From Acidobacteriota bacterium (lineage in GTDB: Bacteria; Acidobacteriota; Terriglobia; Acidiferrales; UBA7541), in contig JABCZN010000004.1 in assembly GCA_013289665.1 (NCBI GenBank), positions 62,001-126,000 of the forward strand: a stretch of 64,000 nt of DNA, given 5' to 3'. Under the pieces are notes generated by a model. That model searched no databases, was not told the origin of the DNA, and worked only from the letters and a program-made list of their open reading frames with translations. Below, one piece after another: positions 19,973 through 28,887 of this stretch. Position 1 is the stretch's first letter, and each line of letters opens with the position of its first letter. A program made the translations under genes and the position numbers.

Positions 19973-20698
19973 CTACTCTTCCCGGGCCACTGCGTCGTAC
20001 ACAAACCGAAACCTCGACGGATTCTTGTCCTTCCCGATTACCATCTCTACTTCTTCCCATAACTGCAACCCGTCGGGCGAAACTTCATATGTGCGGGTAA
20101 GAGAGCCTTTCTTCGGCAGCGGCGCCGAACTCACCAGTTTCTCGCCGTCCCATCTGGCTTCCACCACGTCCGTCCCCACTCCCGCGGGCGCGTCTGGTTT
20201 GTGCCCGTCGGTGTAGAAAATCGTCTTCCGCCCCTGGTCGCCGAACATTTCCACGATCGGATCCTTCTCGTTCTTCCGCTCCAGCTTCAGCCGGATCGAA
20301 GGGTCGATCAATTCGCTATAACGCTGGCGATCTTCCGAGGTGTCCTTTTGAGGCCCGCTGTTGCCACGCTGCCCGCCGCCCATGCCGGGGCCGCCCATGC
20401 CGCCGCCCGGAAAGCCCACGCGCGGACCGCTATTTCCACCTCGACTGCCATTCGGATCATTCGCCTTGCGCTGGTTGGATCTTGCCTTGGGGTCGTCGCT
20501 TTCGTCGCGGTTCAATTTCCAGGCCCCCAAAATATTTGTCCGCGGAACAATCTTCACCGGCGGCGGAGGCGGCGGTTCCGACGATGGCCTCTGCGAAGGT
20601 ACCGGAGCGATCGGTCCCGGCGGCGCTTGCGCGAACGCCGCACCAGTAAACACTAGCCATGCTCCCAGCAGTTTCGCGATGTTGCCAGCCTGCTTCAT
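19973..20698 (-). CDS. Secreted glycine/proline-rich protein of unknown function
   Basis: 241 residues. A signal peptide (MKQAGNIAKLLGAWLVFTGAAFA) is followed by a proline run (about 37-48), the segment ILGAWKLNRDES, a glycine-rich low-complexity linker (about residues 90-115, GFPGGGMGGPGMGGG), and a C-terminal beta-rich domain with KTIFYTDGHKPD and LTRTYEVSPDGLQLWEEVEM. The WKLN and end domains resemble small secreted acidobacterial proteins with a lipocalin-like look, but I cannot name a family. It converges with metC. Confidence 0.7.
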   Translation of the reverse strand: MKQAGNIAKLLGAWLVFTGAAFAQAPPGPIAPVPSQRPSSEPPPPPPVKIVPRTNILGAWKLNRDESDDPKARSNQRKANDPNGSRGGNSGPRVGFPGGGMGGPGMGGGQRGNSGPQKDTSEDRQRYSELIDPSIRLKLERKNEKDPIVEMFGDQGRKTIFYTDGHKPDAPAGVGTDVVEARWDGEKLVSSAPLPKKGSLTRTYEVSPDGLQLWEEVEMVIGKDKNPSRFRFVYDAVAREE

Positions 20699-20985
20699 GT
20701 CCGTTTTTCCTTGAGGGAGCGCCTGGCGCGAAGTCCCTCCAAAACCATTCCCCTACGATGCCACGAAAGTTCCCCGAGTGGCCCCCGGGTCGCACCGGTC
20801 GTTTTACAAGCCATGTTACCGCCTGGGAAAGCACACGTCATTAACACCCTGCGGGTCTCCCTGTTTTCGCAGAAATTGCTGAGGTGTTATCCTCTCATGG
20901 GCTTTGGTCTCAACAAATTCAAAGCCTTCAACCTGGGCCCGCCCGCGCCGCGCCCTCCCAAAGGGAAGACGTTTTGGCGGAGACC

Positions 20986-21738
20986 ATGGAAAACAACTTT
21001 ACCTACGCCGCGCCATACCTTGGCCGGCAGTCGTACGAACGCTACAGTGAAGACGAGCATGCGATCTGGGCGGAACTGGTCCGTCGGCGTACTCCTCAAA
21101 TCGAACAATTTGCGTGCAGGGAATATCTCGAAGGCTCCCGACTCGTCGGCATGGAAGAGGCCCGTCTGCCGGATCTGAAGAGAATTTCCGAGCGACTGCT
21201 GCCTCGAACCGGCTGGACGACCACTCCTGTAACCGGGTTTCTTCCCGCCCAGGCCTTCTTCGAGATGCTCGCGAATCGCGAGTTCCCGTCGACAACTTGG
21301 CTGCGCGACCGCAGTTCGCTTGAGTACACACCGGAGCCCGACATTTTCCATGATGTCTTCGGGCATGTGCCCATGCACGCCCACAAGGTTTTCGCCGAAT
21401 TCCTCGCACGCTATGGCGAGATCTGTGCGGGGACAAGGGATCCGGACGTTCTCGAACAACTCGGAAGGCTGTTCTGGTACACGGTCGAATTTGGACTGAT
21501 TCGGCAGGGCGGGGAGCTCAAGATGTTCGGGAGCGGAATCATCAGCTCGCACGGTGAGTGCACAAATGTTCTCGAGGGAAGGTGTGAAGTGCGAAGGTTT
21601 GAGCTCGACGCGGTCCTCAATAGCACGGTCAAGGTCGATGAAATTCACAAGGTTCTCTTTGCCATCGACAGCTTCGACCAAATGTATGAGGCATTGCTAC
21701 AAGCTGAATTGAAATTCTATTACGCAGCGCCAAAATAA
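20986..21738 (+). CDS. phhA: Phenylalanine 4-monooxygenase (biopterin-dependent aromatic amino acid hydroxylase)
   Basis: 250 residues, the usual bacterial single-domain length. Iron ligands are visible: the two histidines in PDIFHDVFGHVPM and the glutamate in FWYTVEFGL. The enzyme hydroxylates phenylalanine to tyrosine using tetrahydrobiopterin and O2. ATG 20986 has GGCGGAG upstream and starts at a family-typical position; in-frame codons before it read as non-family sequence. No pterin dehydratase gene is adjacent. Codon choice (more CGA, CGT and A/G-ending codons) is less C-biased than in the neighbouring genes, which hints at later acquisition. Confidence 0.92.
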   Translation: MENNFTYAAPYLGRQSYERYSEDEHAIWAELVRRRTPQIEQFACREYLEGSRLVGMEEARLPDLKRISERLLPRTGWTTTPVTGFLPAQAFFEMLANREFPSTTWLRDRSSLEYTPEPDIFHDVFGHVPMHAHKVFAEFLARYGEICAGTRDPDVLEQLGRLFWYTVEFGLIRQGGELKMFGSGIISSHGECTNVLEGRCEVRRFELDAVLNSTVKVDEIHKVLFAIDSFDQMYEALLQAELKFYYAAPK

Positions 21739-21740
21739 AA

Positions 21741-21821
21741 ATGTTCAATCGCAAGTTTCTAGCGTTAGCGGTCCTCCTGCCACCCTTGATTCTAGTGGCT
21801 CTCGCGATGGCCGCTGCTTAA
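21741..21821 (+). CDS. Possible 26-residue hydrophobic microprotein
   Basis: ATG at 21741, two bases after the phhA stop, opens a 26-codon frame: MFNRKF, then an almost wholly hydrophobic stretch of Leu, Ala, Val, Ile and Pro, ending in AMAAA. This is the shape of a single-span membrane peptide or a truncated signal peptide. There is no convincing ribosome site, so translation would rely on coupling to phhA. It could be chance; conservation in relatives would decide. Confidence 0.3.
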   Translation: MFNRKFLALAVLLPPLILVALAMAAA

Positions 21822-21888
21822 AAGGGTGACGCCCCCCGTGGCCGGCAGCCGGTGTAGAATTCGTCTTCCCCGTTGGTCGGAGGGAACC

Positions 21889-22252
21889 GTGCTCCGAACT
21901 TCTCTCCCGCTGCTCGTCTCGCTTGCCACGCTCGCCGCTGGACCTCCGCCCAGGGCAGCAAGTCCCTCCGCGAATCTGAATGGCGTCGTCTACTCCGAAG
22001 CCACCAAATCAGCGCATCCCGCACGCTTCCGTCTGGCTTTCTGACGACGGCGGAACCCGCATGAGGGAATCTGTAACCACCGAAAACGGAGAGTTTGCCT
22101 TTCCCGGCCTGCACGCCGGCGCTTACATCCTGAAAATCACTGCAGCGGGATTTGTTCCGCTCGAAATGAACGTGGACGTAAATTTCGGCACCGAGCACGG
22201 CATTTCCGTCTTCCTGAAGCCCGCACTGGCCAATCACCCGATTAAGAGATAG
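21889..22252 (+). pseudogene. Frameshifted secreted protein with carboxypeptidase-regulatory-like (CNA-B type) domain
   Basis: A GTG at 21889 with a strong GGAGGG ribosome site opens a frame reading LRTSLPLLVSLATLAAG (a signal peptide) and then LNGVVYSEATKSA, the first strand of a carboxypeptidase-regulatory-like domain. That frame stops at about 22042. The rest of the domain (ASVWLSDDGGTRM, then GEFAFPGLHAGAYILKI) continues in the +1 frame to 22252. The join lies near 22010-22030 and fits one extra base. Both halves are clearly one ~120-residue gene, so it is a pseudogene or contains a sequencing error. Confidence 0.7.
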
Positions 22253-22253
22253 C

Positions 22254-22360
22254 CATCCTGAGGGGCGCGCAGTTTTCGCCCGAAGGACCTCAGCTGGAGC
22301 GCTATCCAAGATCCAAAAGTTGAGATCCTCCGCCTGTCCTCGTCGGATAAGCCCAGGATG
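22254..22360. repeat. Dispersed repeat with CATCCTG / CAGGATG inverted ends
   Basis: CATCCTG (22254-22260) and its complement (22354-22360) bracket the interval between convergent genes. Its right end, read on the minus strand, matches a copy at 38222-38258 over about 37 bases with roughly seven differences, sharing the block TCCGACGAGGA. The element begins right after the stop codon of the frameshifted gene. Confidence 0.6.
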
Positions 22361-22415
22361 ACAATCGCTTGGTTAGCTCAAGTTGTCGCCAGAGTCTAGT
22401 CGCGAGTTGGGCCCG

Positions 22416-23117
22416 TCAAACAAGCCAGCGATCGAGATCCCGCACCCGCTCCAGCAGCGTCAACGCGCCCAGTTCGCGGAATTTCCTGGCGCGCTCGCGA
22501 TAGTCATATGCGTTCCTCGGCACAATCGCCATGAACGGCACACCCGCCGCCTGTGCCGAGAGCGCATCGTCCACGTTGTCGCCCAGATACAGCGCCACAC
22601 TCGGATCGCGTTCGCGCAGAATCGCTAGCAAGCCATCCGGGTACGGTTTCTTCCGCGCGTCGTCCATCGTCACCACCTTGCGGAAGTGCTTCGCCGCCGG
22701 CCACCGCCTGAACGAATAATCGAATTCCGCCCGCGTTCTTCCCGTGAATAAATTCAGCTCCCGCCGCCGCGCCCACTTTTCCACCAGCTTCGGCGTTACC
22801 AGCCATTTTTCCCTCTCCACATTGCCTGGCTTGCCGTTCCTTCCCCAATAAAACGGCTGGAACGCCTCGCGCGCCTCTTTATACGTTGTGGGCACGCCTC
22901 TTGCCGTCGCCCACTGCGAAACCATCATCCAGTCGTCGTTATTGCCTGGCTGGCGTTTCCACTTATGCAGCTCCGCCCAGGTCGCTTCCTTTCCCGTCAA
23001 CTTCTCAACCGTCTCGAGCGCCGACCGCCAGAACGTCTCCTTCACATCAATCAACACGCCATCCACGTCAAAAATCAAAATCTCCGGATCGACCTTCTTC
23101 ACCGCTCGTTTCGCCAC
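22416..23117 (-). CDS. HAD-superfamily phosphatase-like hydrolase
   Basis: 233 residues with HAD motif I DVDGVLIDV, motif III KKPYPDGL and motif IV LGDNVDDALSA. I chose the GTG at 23117, which has AAGGACGAG eight bases upstream; the frame runs on to 23663 but that part is antisense to the acyl-CoA dehydrogenase gene. A cap insertion between motifs I and II (about residues 25-120, Trp- and Lys-rich) is of the small-molecule phosphatase kind. The substrate is unknown. It is divergent from gcdH. Confidence 0.85.
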   Translation of the reverse strand: MAKRAVKKVDPEILIFDVDGVLIDVKETFWRSALETVEKLTGKEATWAELHKWKRQPGNNDDWMMVSQWATARGVPTTYKEAREAFQPFYWGRNGKPGNVEREKWLVTPKLVEKWARRRELNLFTGRTRAEFDYSFRRWPAAKHFRKVVTMDDARKKPYPDGLLAILRERDPSVALYLGDNVDDALSAQAAGVPFMAIVPRNAYDYRERARKFRELGALTLLERVRDLDRWLV

Positions 23118-23246
23118 GTCAACTCGTCCTTTCCAGTTCCCCTCTAGTGTACCCGCTCGGCCGCAGTCCCCGCGTTTTCTTGCCGCTCCCTGAATGGCCT
23201 TGCTACACTTCCTGCGTCGCGCCTTTTGCCTGACGAAGGAATCTTC

Positions 23247-24419
23247 ATGCCCTCTTTTCCCGGTGTTGACTTCATCGACTTTGATTCCCAGCTCAACGAC
23301 GAAGAAAAACTTGTCCGCCAGACCGCCCGCCAGTTCGTTGACAACGAAATCATCCCCATCATCGAAAAACACAGCCGCGAAGGAACTTTTCCGAAGCACC
23401 TGATCCCGCTGCTCGGCGAACTCGGCTTCTTCGGGGCCAATCTTCACGGCTACGGCTGCGCGGGAATGTCCAACGTCGCCTACGGCCTGATGACCCAGGA
23501 ACTCGAACGCGGCGATTCCGGCCTGCGCAGCTTCGTCTCCGTGCAGGGCGCGCTGGTGATGTACCCGATCTATTCTTTCGGCAGCGACGCGCAAAAAGAG
23601 AAGTGGCTGCCGCGGCTGCAATCCGGCAACGCCGTCGGCTGCTTCGGCCTCACCGAGCCGCAATTCGGATCAAATCCCGGCGGCATGCTCACCCGCGCCG
23701 TGAAAAAAGGCGGCCAGTACATTTTGAACGGCGAAAAAATGTGGATCACCAGCGGCTCGCTCGCCGATGTCGCCGTCGTGTGGGCCAAAACTGAAGACGA
23801 AAAAATCCGCGGTTTCCTGGTCGAAAAAGGCACACCCGGCTTCAAAACCTGGGACGTCCACGGCAAATGGTCGCTGCGCGCTTCCGTCACTTCCGGCTTG
23901 TCTTTTGGCGACTGCGCCATCCCCGAGGAAAATCTCCTTCCCGGCGTCACCGGCTTGCGCGGCCCACTTGGCTGCCTTAACCAGGCGCGCTACGGCATAG
24001 GCTGGGGCGCCGTCGGCGCGGCCATGGCCTGCTACGACACCGCTCTCCAGTACGCCAAGACGCGCAAGCAGTTCGCAAACAAGCCCATCGCCTCGCACCA
24101 GCTCGTCCAGGAAAAGCTCGCCTGGATGATCACTGAAATCGTCAAGGGACAGCTGCTTGCACTCCACGTCGGCCGCCTCAAGGACAAAGGCAAGGCCGAC
24201 GCCTCCCACATCTCCATGTTGAAGATGAACAACGTCGCCATGGCACTCGAAACCGCGCGCAAGTCCCGCGACATCCTCGGCGCCAACGGCATCGTCGACG
24301 ACTACTGCGTCATGCGCCACATGAACAACCTGGAAAGTGTTTACACTTACGAAGGTACCAACGACATTCACAAACTGATCATCGGAGAAAAAATCACGGG
24401 CATTTCAGCCTTTGTGTGA
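23247..24419 (+). CDS. gcdH: Acyl-CoA dehydrogenase, glutaryl-CoA dehydrogenase type
   Basis: 390 residues. FAD-binding acyl-CoA dehydrogenase with LRSFVSVQGALVM, GCFGLTEPQFGSNPGG, and VMRHMNNLESVYTYEGT with the catalytic glutamate in YEGTNDIH. This combination is that of glutaryl-CoA dehydrogenase, which oxidises and decarboxylates glutaryl-CoA to crotonyl-CoA in lysine and tryptophan breakdown. ATG 23247 has AAGGA seven bases upstream. No electron-transfer flavoprotein genes are near. The next gene starts five bases after its stop, so the two are probably one transcript. Confidence 0.88.
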   Translation: MPSFPGVDFIDFDSQLNDEEKLVRQTARQFVDNEIIPIIEKHSREGTFPKHLIPLLGELGFFGANLHGYGCAGMSNVAYGLMTQELERGDSGLRSFVSVQGALVMYPIYSFGSDAQKEKWLPRLQSGNAVGCFGLTEPQFGSNPGGMLTRAVKKGGQYILNGEKMWITSGSLADVAVVWAKTEDEKIRGFLVEKGTPGFKTWDVHGKWSLRASVTSGLSFGDCAIPEENLLPGVTGLRGPLGCLNQARYGIGWGAVGAAMACYDTALQYAKTRKQFANKPIASHQLVQEKLAWMITEIVKGQLLALHVGRLKDKGKADASHISMLKMNNVAMALETARKSRDILGANGIVDDYCVMRHMNNLESVYTYEGTNDIHKLIIGEKITGISAFV

Positions 24420-24423
24420 TCCC

Positions 24424-25707
24424 ATGAAAAACTACGCCAGATTTTTCGCCCCAATCTTACTCGCGCTTTTCGCGTGCACCCCGGTCATCTTTTCCCAGAC
24501 GCCGGCCCCGGCAAAGGCTCCCGCCAACGCCAAGCCCCACGTCCGCACCATCACAGCCTTCATCAATCTCGATCGCGCGCAATACCAGCTGCAGTTCGCC
24601 GAAACCGCCAAGTTCCTCGGCTATGCGAAAACCGTATTCGAATCCCGCGGCTACACCATCGAAACCCTCCGCATCGTCACGCAACCCTTCCCCGAATACA
24701 CCAAGGGCCTCTCCACCGAAGACGCTGTCCGCTTTTTTAAGAATCTCGACGGACTCGCCGACCAGTATCACGTCCGCCTTTCGATCGGCTCCGCTTATCT
24801 CGCCGGCAACGACGGCGACGCCCAGGCCGATCTCCTCGCCGCGGTCCTGCAAAACACAAAATTCATTTTCGGCAACCTCACGGTGACCAACGATTCCGGC
24901 ATCAACTGGCCCGCCGTCAACGCCGCCGCTCGCGTCATCAAGAAACTTTCCGAAACCACCGACCACAGCGAGGGCAATTTCCATTTCGCCGCCAACGCCA
25001 GCGTCCCGCCCTACTCAGCCTTTTTCCCCGGCGCGTACCACACCGGCAGCGGCCGCCAGTTTGCCATCGGTCTCGCCTCCGCCGGCCTGGTCAACGGCGC
25101 CGCGCAAAATGCTCCGGATCTCTCCGCCGCTCGCCGCCAGATCATCGACGCCTTTTTCAACGCCGCATTCGACGTGGAAGACACCGCGCAGCGCATTGAC
25201 CGCGAACAGGGCTGGATCTACATGGGAATCGATCTTTCTCCCGCCTCCTCGCAGGGCGCTTCCATCGGCGCTGCAATCGAAACCATTTCCAAGCAACCGC
25301 TCGGCTCCAGCGGGACCATGACCGCCGTCGGCGTCATCACTTCAGCGTTAAAGGAAATCGGCGCGCGCCGCACCGGTTACTCCGGCGTGATGCTTCCGGT
25401 CCTAGAAGACCCGACTCTTGCCGACCGCTGGAACCAGGGCCGCCTCTCCCTCGATCAACTCCTCAGCTACTCCGCGGTTTGCGCCACCGGCCTCGACACC
25501 ATTCCCCTTCCCGGCGAGACCACAGTCGAAGACCTCGCCCGGATCATCGGCGACGTCGCCACGCTTTCCGTCAAATGGAACAAGCCGCTCTCAGCGCGCC
25601 TGCTCCCCGTTAAGGACAAGCACGCCGGCGAAATGACCGAGTTTACGGATCCGTTTTTGATCAACGGGCTTATCCGCCCACTTCCGGGCAAAGAACCACT
25701 ACCATGA
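24424..25707 (+). CDS. UPF0210 (DUF711) family protein with signal peptide
   Basis: 427 residues. An N-terminal export signal (MKNYARFFAPILLALFACTP, ending near FSQTPAPAKAP) precedes a DUF711 domain: HVRTITAFINLD, NDSGINWPAVNAA, SEGNFHFAANASVPPYSAFF and GYSGVMLPVLEDP. UPF0210 proteins that I know of are cytoplasmic and have no firm biochemical role, so an exported version is unusual. A cysteine near residue 17 of the signal does not form a good lipobox. It follows gcdH by five bases. Confidence 0.8.
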   Translation: MKNYARFFAPILLALFACTPVIFSQTPAPAKAPANAKPHVRTITAFINLDRAQYQLQFAETAKFLGYAKTVFESRGYTIETLRIVTQPFPEYTKGLSTEDAVRFFKNLDGLADQYHVRLSIGSAYLAGNDGDAQADLLAAVLQNTKFIFGNLTVTNDSGINWPAVNAAARVIKKLSETTDHSEGNFHFAANASVPPYSAFFPGAYHTGSGRQFAIGLASAGLVNGAAQNAPDLSAARRQIIDAFFNAAFDVEDTAQRIDREQGWIYMGIDLSPASSQGASIGAAIETISKQPLGSSGTMTAVGVITSALKEIGARRTGYSGVMLPVLEDPTLADRWNQGRLSLDQLLSYSAVCATGLDTIPLPGETTVEDLARIIGDVATLSVKWNKPLSARLLPVKDKHAGEMTEFTDPFLINGLIRPLPGKEPLP

Positions 25708-25827
25708 GTCCATTATGGGTGTGCGATTGCCCTGTGCGGTTGCCGGATTCGCTGCGTCGCTTCCAACTCCCCTATCGACCTTAAGCCGCACTTTGCCCTA
25801 AGATTAGCGTCCGCGGAGGGCGCCAAC

Positions 25828-26814
25828 ATGGAAGAGCAGCTCAGCCTTGAATTTTTGCGCGTCGTTGAAAATGGGGCCATCGCTGCCGCCCGCACCATGG
25901 GTTTCGGCGACCGCCATAAAGCCGACGAAGTCGCCGTCGAAGCCATGCGCAAAACCATGGATCAAGTCGAAATGGACGGCACCATCGTCATCGGCGAAGG
26001 CGAACGCGACGAAGCCCCCATGCTCTACATCGGCGAAAAAGTCGGTCTCGCCACGCATGCTCCCAAAGCGCTTTTTCCGACCGTGGATATCGCCGTCGAT
26101 CCCCTCGAAGGCACGAATCTTTGCGCCACGGGCGCCCCCAACGCCATCGCCGTGCTCGCCGCCAGTGAAAAAGGCGGCTTGCTCCACGCTCCCGATCTGT
26201 ACATGGAGAAAATAATTGTCGGCCCATCGTGCAAGGGCGCTGTTGATCTCGATGCGCCCGTCGCGGACAACCTCAAGGCCGTCGCCAAGCGCCTCGACCG
26301 CGACGTGGAAGATCTCGTCGTGATGGTCCTTGACCGCCCGCGTCACGAAAAAATGATCGAACAGATTCGCACGGTGGGCGCCCGCATCCGCCTGATTGGC
26401 GACGGCGACTTGTCCGCCGGCATTTCCGCGGCTGTGATCGGGACCGGCGTTCACATGGTGATGGGCACCGGCGGCGCTCCGGAAGGGGTGCTCACCGCCG
26501 CGGCCCTGCGGTGCCTCAACGGCCAGATTCTTGCGCGCCTGGTGATTAGCAAGCCTCAAGACGCGGAGCGACTCGCAAGAATGGGCGTCAAGGACACCAA
26601 GCGCATCTATGCCACCGAGGACCTCGCCCCGGGCAAGAAAATCATTTTCGCCTGCACCGGTGTCACCGACGGCAATCTGCTGAAGGGCGTGCGTTTCTTC
26701 GGCGAAGGCATCCGCACCTCATCCATGATTCTGACGCTCGACGAACGCCAGGTCCGCTTCGTGGATTCCGTGCGCCTGGAAAAGCGACCCGACCTCAAAG
26801 TCCGCTTCAACTAG
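25828..26814 (+). CDS. glpX: Fructose-1,6-bisphosphatase class II
   Basis: 328 residues, standard GlpX. The inositol-phosphatase-fold metal site is visible in [14 protein letters not shown] and [15 protein letters not shown]. It hydrolyses fructose-1,6-bisphosphate to fructose-6-phosphate in gluconeogenesis. ATG 25828 is preceded by GGAGGG at good spacing. It stands alone between a 120-base and a 322-base intergenic stretch. Confidence 0.95.
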   Translation: MEEQLSLEFLRVVENGAIAAARTMGFGDRHKADEVAVEAMRKTMDQVEMDGTIVIGEGERDEAPMLYIGEKVGLATHAPKALFPTVDIAVDPLEGTNLCATGAPNAIAVLAASEKGGLLHAPDLYMEKIIVGPSCKGAVDLDAPVADNLKAVAKRLDRDVEDLVVMVLDRPRHEKMIEQIRTVGARIRLIGDGDLSAGISAAVIGTGVHMVMGTGGAPEGVLTAAALRCLNGQILARLVISKPQDAERLARMGVKDTKRIYATEDLAPGKKIIFACTGVTDGNLLKGVRFFGEGIRTSSMILTLDERQVRFVDSVRLEKRPDLKVRFN

Positions 26815-27136
26815 GCTTTATTCTGGAGATTCAGCTCGAATCCAGGCCGCCCCAGGTGCCGATTTTGCAACCGGGTTCGTTGCTCGTTTGGAGTGCAGCA
26901 GCTCTGCGGCCGGTTTTACGGACTCAACGCCATCCTCCGAACAAAAATTGGTGCAATTTTGAAGTGAAGCAGATCTGGCAAAACCGAGCAGGGCTTTGAT
27001 GGATTTTAAACCCGCGTCAGTATGTGGGCGCGTGGCCGCCCGCCACGACGCACTCGCTCAGGAAATTATTTTGATCGAGGGGTTTAGATGGTAAGAGCGG
27101 CAGCTTTGCTGCCGCATTCAAAAACAAGAGCCGCGT
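26815..27136. other. Non-coding interval between glpX and the IPT/TIG lipoprotein gene
   Basis: 322 bases with no supported gene. The one clear structure is a hairpin at 27097-27115, an 8-bp arm GCGGCAGC around TTT, 22 bases past the leftward lipoprotein stop. It lacks a T-run on that strand, so it is a weak terminator or a repeat rather than a proven stop signal. Confidence 0.5.
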
Positions 27137-28666
27137 CTACTGCTCCTTCGGCACGGCGAGTACCACGCCTTCGTCCACCGCCACTGTCGGCGTAAACACG
27201 GTCGCGCTCTTCGCGTCCGCCAGCGCAATCTGCTTGGCCGCGCCGCCGATCGCCGGCCCGGAGGGTTTCGTTCCATTTGCGGGAGCATCCCCCGGCATCA
27301 TCGAAATCCGCGTCGTTTTCGGCGTACAATTCGTCGCTCCCAGGCAAGTGTCGCGCATGAATACCTGCCGCAACCCGCTGTTCGGCCCTGCCTGCGCATT
27401 CGTTGCAAGCCCGCCGGCAACTTTCGGCCCATTCGTCGGCGTGATGGCCACGAATGCCACATACCTCCCCGTCGAACTGATCGAAGGCAAAATGCTTTCC
27501 GTCCCGTTCAATGCGCCCTCCGAGTCCGTCGAAATCAGCGTGGTCGCGGGCTTACACTTGTTATCCGCCCCGATGCACGTATCGTGCACGTAGACCTGCC
27601 GCCCCGCCGGCGCGCCTTCGACCAGATTCGTCGCCGCCGAACTGAACGCAACGTATCGCCCGTCCGAACTCACCACGGCGTTGTGGCTGTCCGCATTACC
27701 GGCCGCGCCGTCCGCCGCAACGGAAACCACGCGTGTGTTCACGCTGCATCCGCTCGAAACACCCAGGCACGTATCTTTCAGCAATATCTGGTTCACCTGG
27801 CTCTGCTGCGAGCCATACGCCACGTAGCGTCCGTCCTGGCTGATCGCCGGCGTCTCCTCCGCAATCGCCGCCGCGGCCGCCGCCCCGCTGCCAATTGTAA
27901 AGCTAATTGAGTTGGTGCTGGTTCCCCCTCCCGCCAGGTTCACGCAGGTCAGATCCGGGCATTGGCCGCAAGTTCCGCCACCTGGGATGTTCGGTGGATT
28001 GCACAAGGCAACGCTACCCACATCCGAATTCGCCAGGTAGCTCCCGGGGATCACTGCCTTGATTTGCGTATCGGAACGGCTAGTGATGTTCAATGTCGCC
28101 GGTTGCTGATTCGGCGTCAGCTTGTCCGCGAAGGTCACTGTCGTCCCACCGTTATTCGAAGTCGGCACGAAGTTAGACCCCGTAACCGTAATCGTCACCG
28201 AAGCGTTCGTGCAAGTCGTTCCGCACGCCGGGGCTGAATTTGGTGACACGTTCGTCAATACCGGCAACGGGTTCGGAGTCGTCGTGTAAACGTAGAAATA
28301 CTCGCTGTTGGAGAGGCCGTTGTTTCCAGTCCCGGATTGTGGCGTCAGCGTGTTGATGATTGCTCTGCCCGGACTGGCCACTAAGCTCGCAGGTATGGTT
28401 GCGGTCAGCGTTACGCCATCCACGAAGTTGGTAGCCAGCTTCTTCCCGTTCCACTGAATCACCGTGGCCTGCACGAATGGATTCTGAGCGGATTGAGCAT
28501 TGACCGTCAGCAGAAACGACGGACTCCCGGTGGTCGTGCCGGAGGGCGCAGGTTGGGTGATCTGTGGCCCGGTGTTGTACTGGATCGAGTTGTTGTAATC
28601 ATTGCATCCGGCCAACAAACCGAACGCCAAACCTGCGACAGCCATCGCTGTCCAAAACCGCTTCAT
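27137..28666 (-). CDS. Lipoprotein with IPT/TIG and TolB-like propeller repeats
   Basis: 509 residues. The lipobox LLAGC at about 17-21 marks a lipoprotein. An Ig-like/TIG region with PVLTNVSPNSAPACG and VTITVTGSNFVP (about residues 35-245) leads into TolB-like beta-propeller repeats: ISQDGRYVAYGS, VSSDGRYVAFSS and ISSTGRYVAFVA, each with a nearby paired-cysteine loop such as DTCLGVSSGC. The last blades look incomplete. The protein probably sits on the outer surface or in the periplasm. Function unknown. Confidence 0.85.
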   Translation of the reverse strand: MKRFWTAMAVAGLAFGLLAGCNDYNNSIQYNTGPQITQPAPSGTTTGSPSFLLTVNAQSAQNPFVQATVIQWNGKKLATNFVDGVTLTATIPASLVASPGRAIINTLTPQSGTGNNGLSNSEYFYVYTTTPNPLPVLTNVSPNSAPACGTTCTNASVTITVTGSNFVPTSNNGGTTVTFADKLTPNQQPATLNITSRSDTQIKAVIPGSYLANSDVGSVALCNPPNIPGGGTCGQCPDLTCVNLAGGGTSTNSISFTIGSGAAAAAAIAEETPAISQDGRYVAYGSQQSQVNQILLKDTCLGVSSGCSVNTRVVSVAADGAAGNADSHNAVVSSDGRYVAFSSAATNLVEGAPAGRQVYVHDTCIGADNKCKPATTLISTDSEGALNGTESILPSISSTGRYVAFVAITPTNGPKVAGGLATNAQAGPNSGLRQVFMRDTCLGATNCTPKTTRISMMPGDAPANGTKPSGPAIGGAAKQIALADAKSATVFTPTVAVDEGVVLAVPKEQ

Positions 28667-28887
28667 GGAAACTCCTTCGCGCGAAACTCACCTGTGCATC
28701 CGTTTCTCTCATCACGGGAAGAAAGGATGTTTGCCTGACTGTTTGGGTTGAGATGCGAAAACGCGTGGCCGCGTTTACCGGCCCCCCGCAGATCCCCTTC
28801 TGACTCGGGTACCTGACTCCTGCCCACAAACCCAGGCCCTTATTATGGCGCAGGCCGTCTCCGGCTCAAAGCCCCGTGTCGCCCGCT

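Noticed and set aside
28667..28887. A c-di-GMP riboswitch upstream of the lipoprotein gene, suggested by CAGGCAAAC on the minus strand
   Set aside because: The GACGCAAAGC half of the GEMM core is absent; only an unrelated AAACGCG/CGCGTTT hairpin at 28759-28776 is seen.
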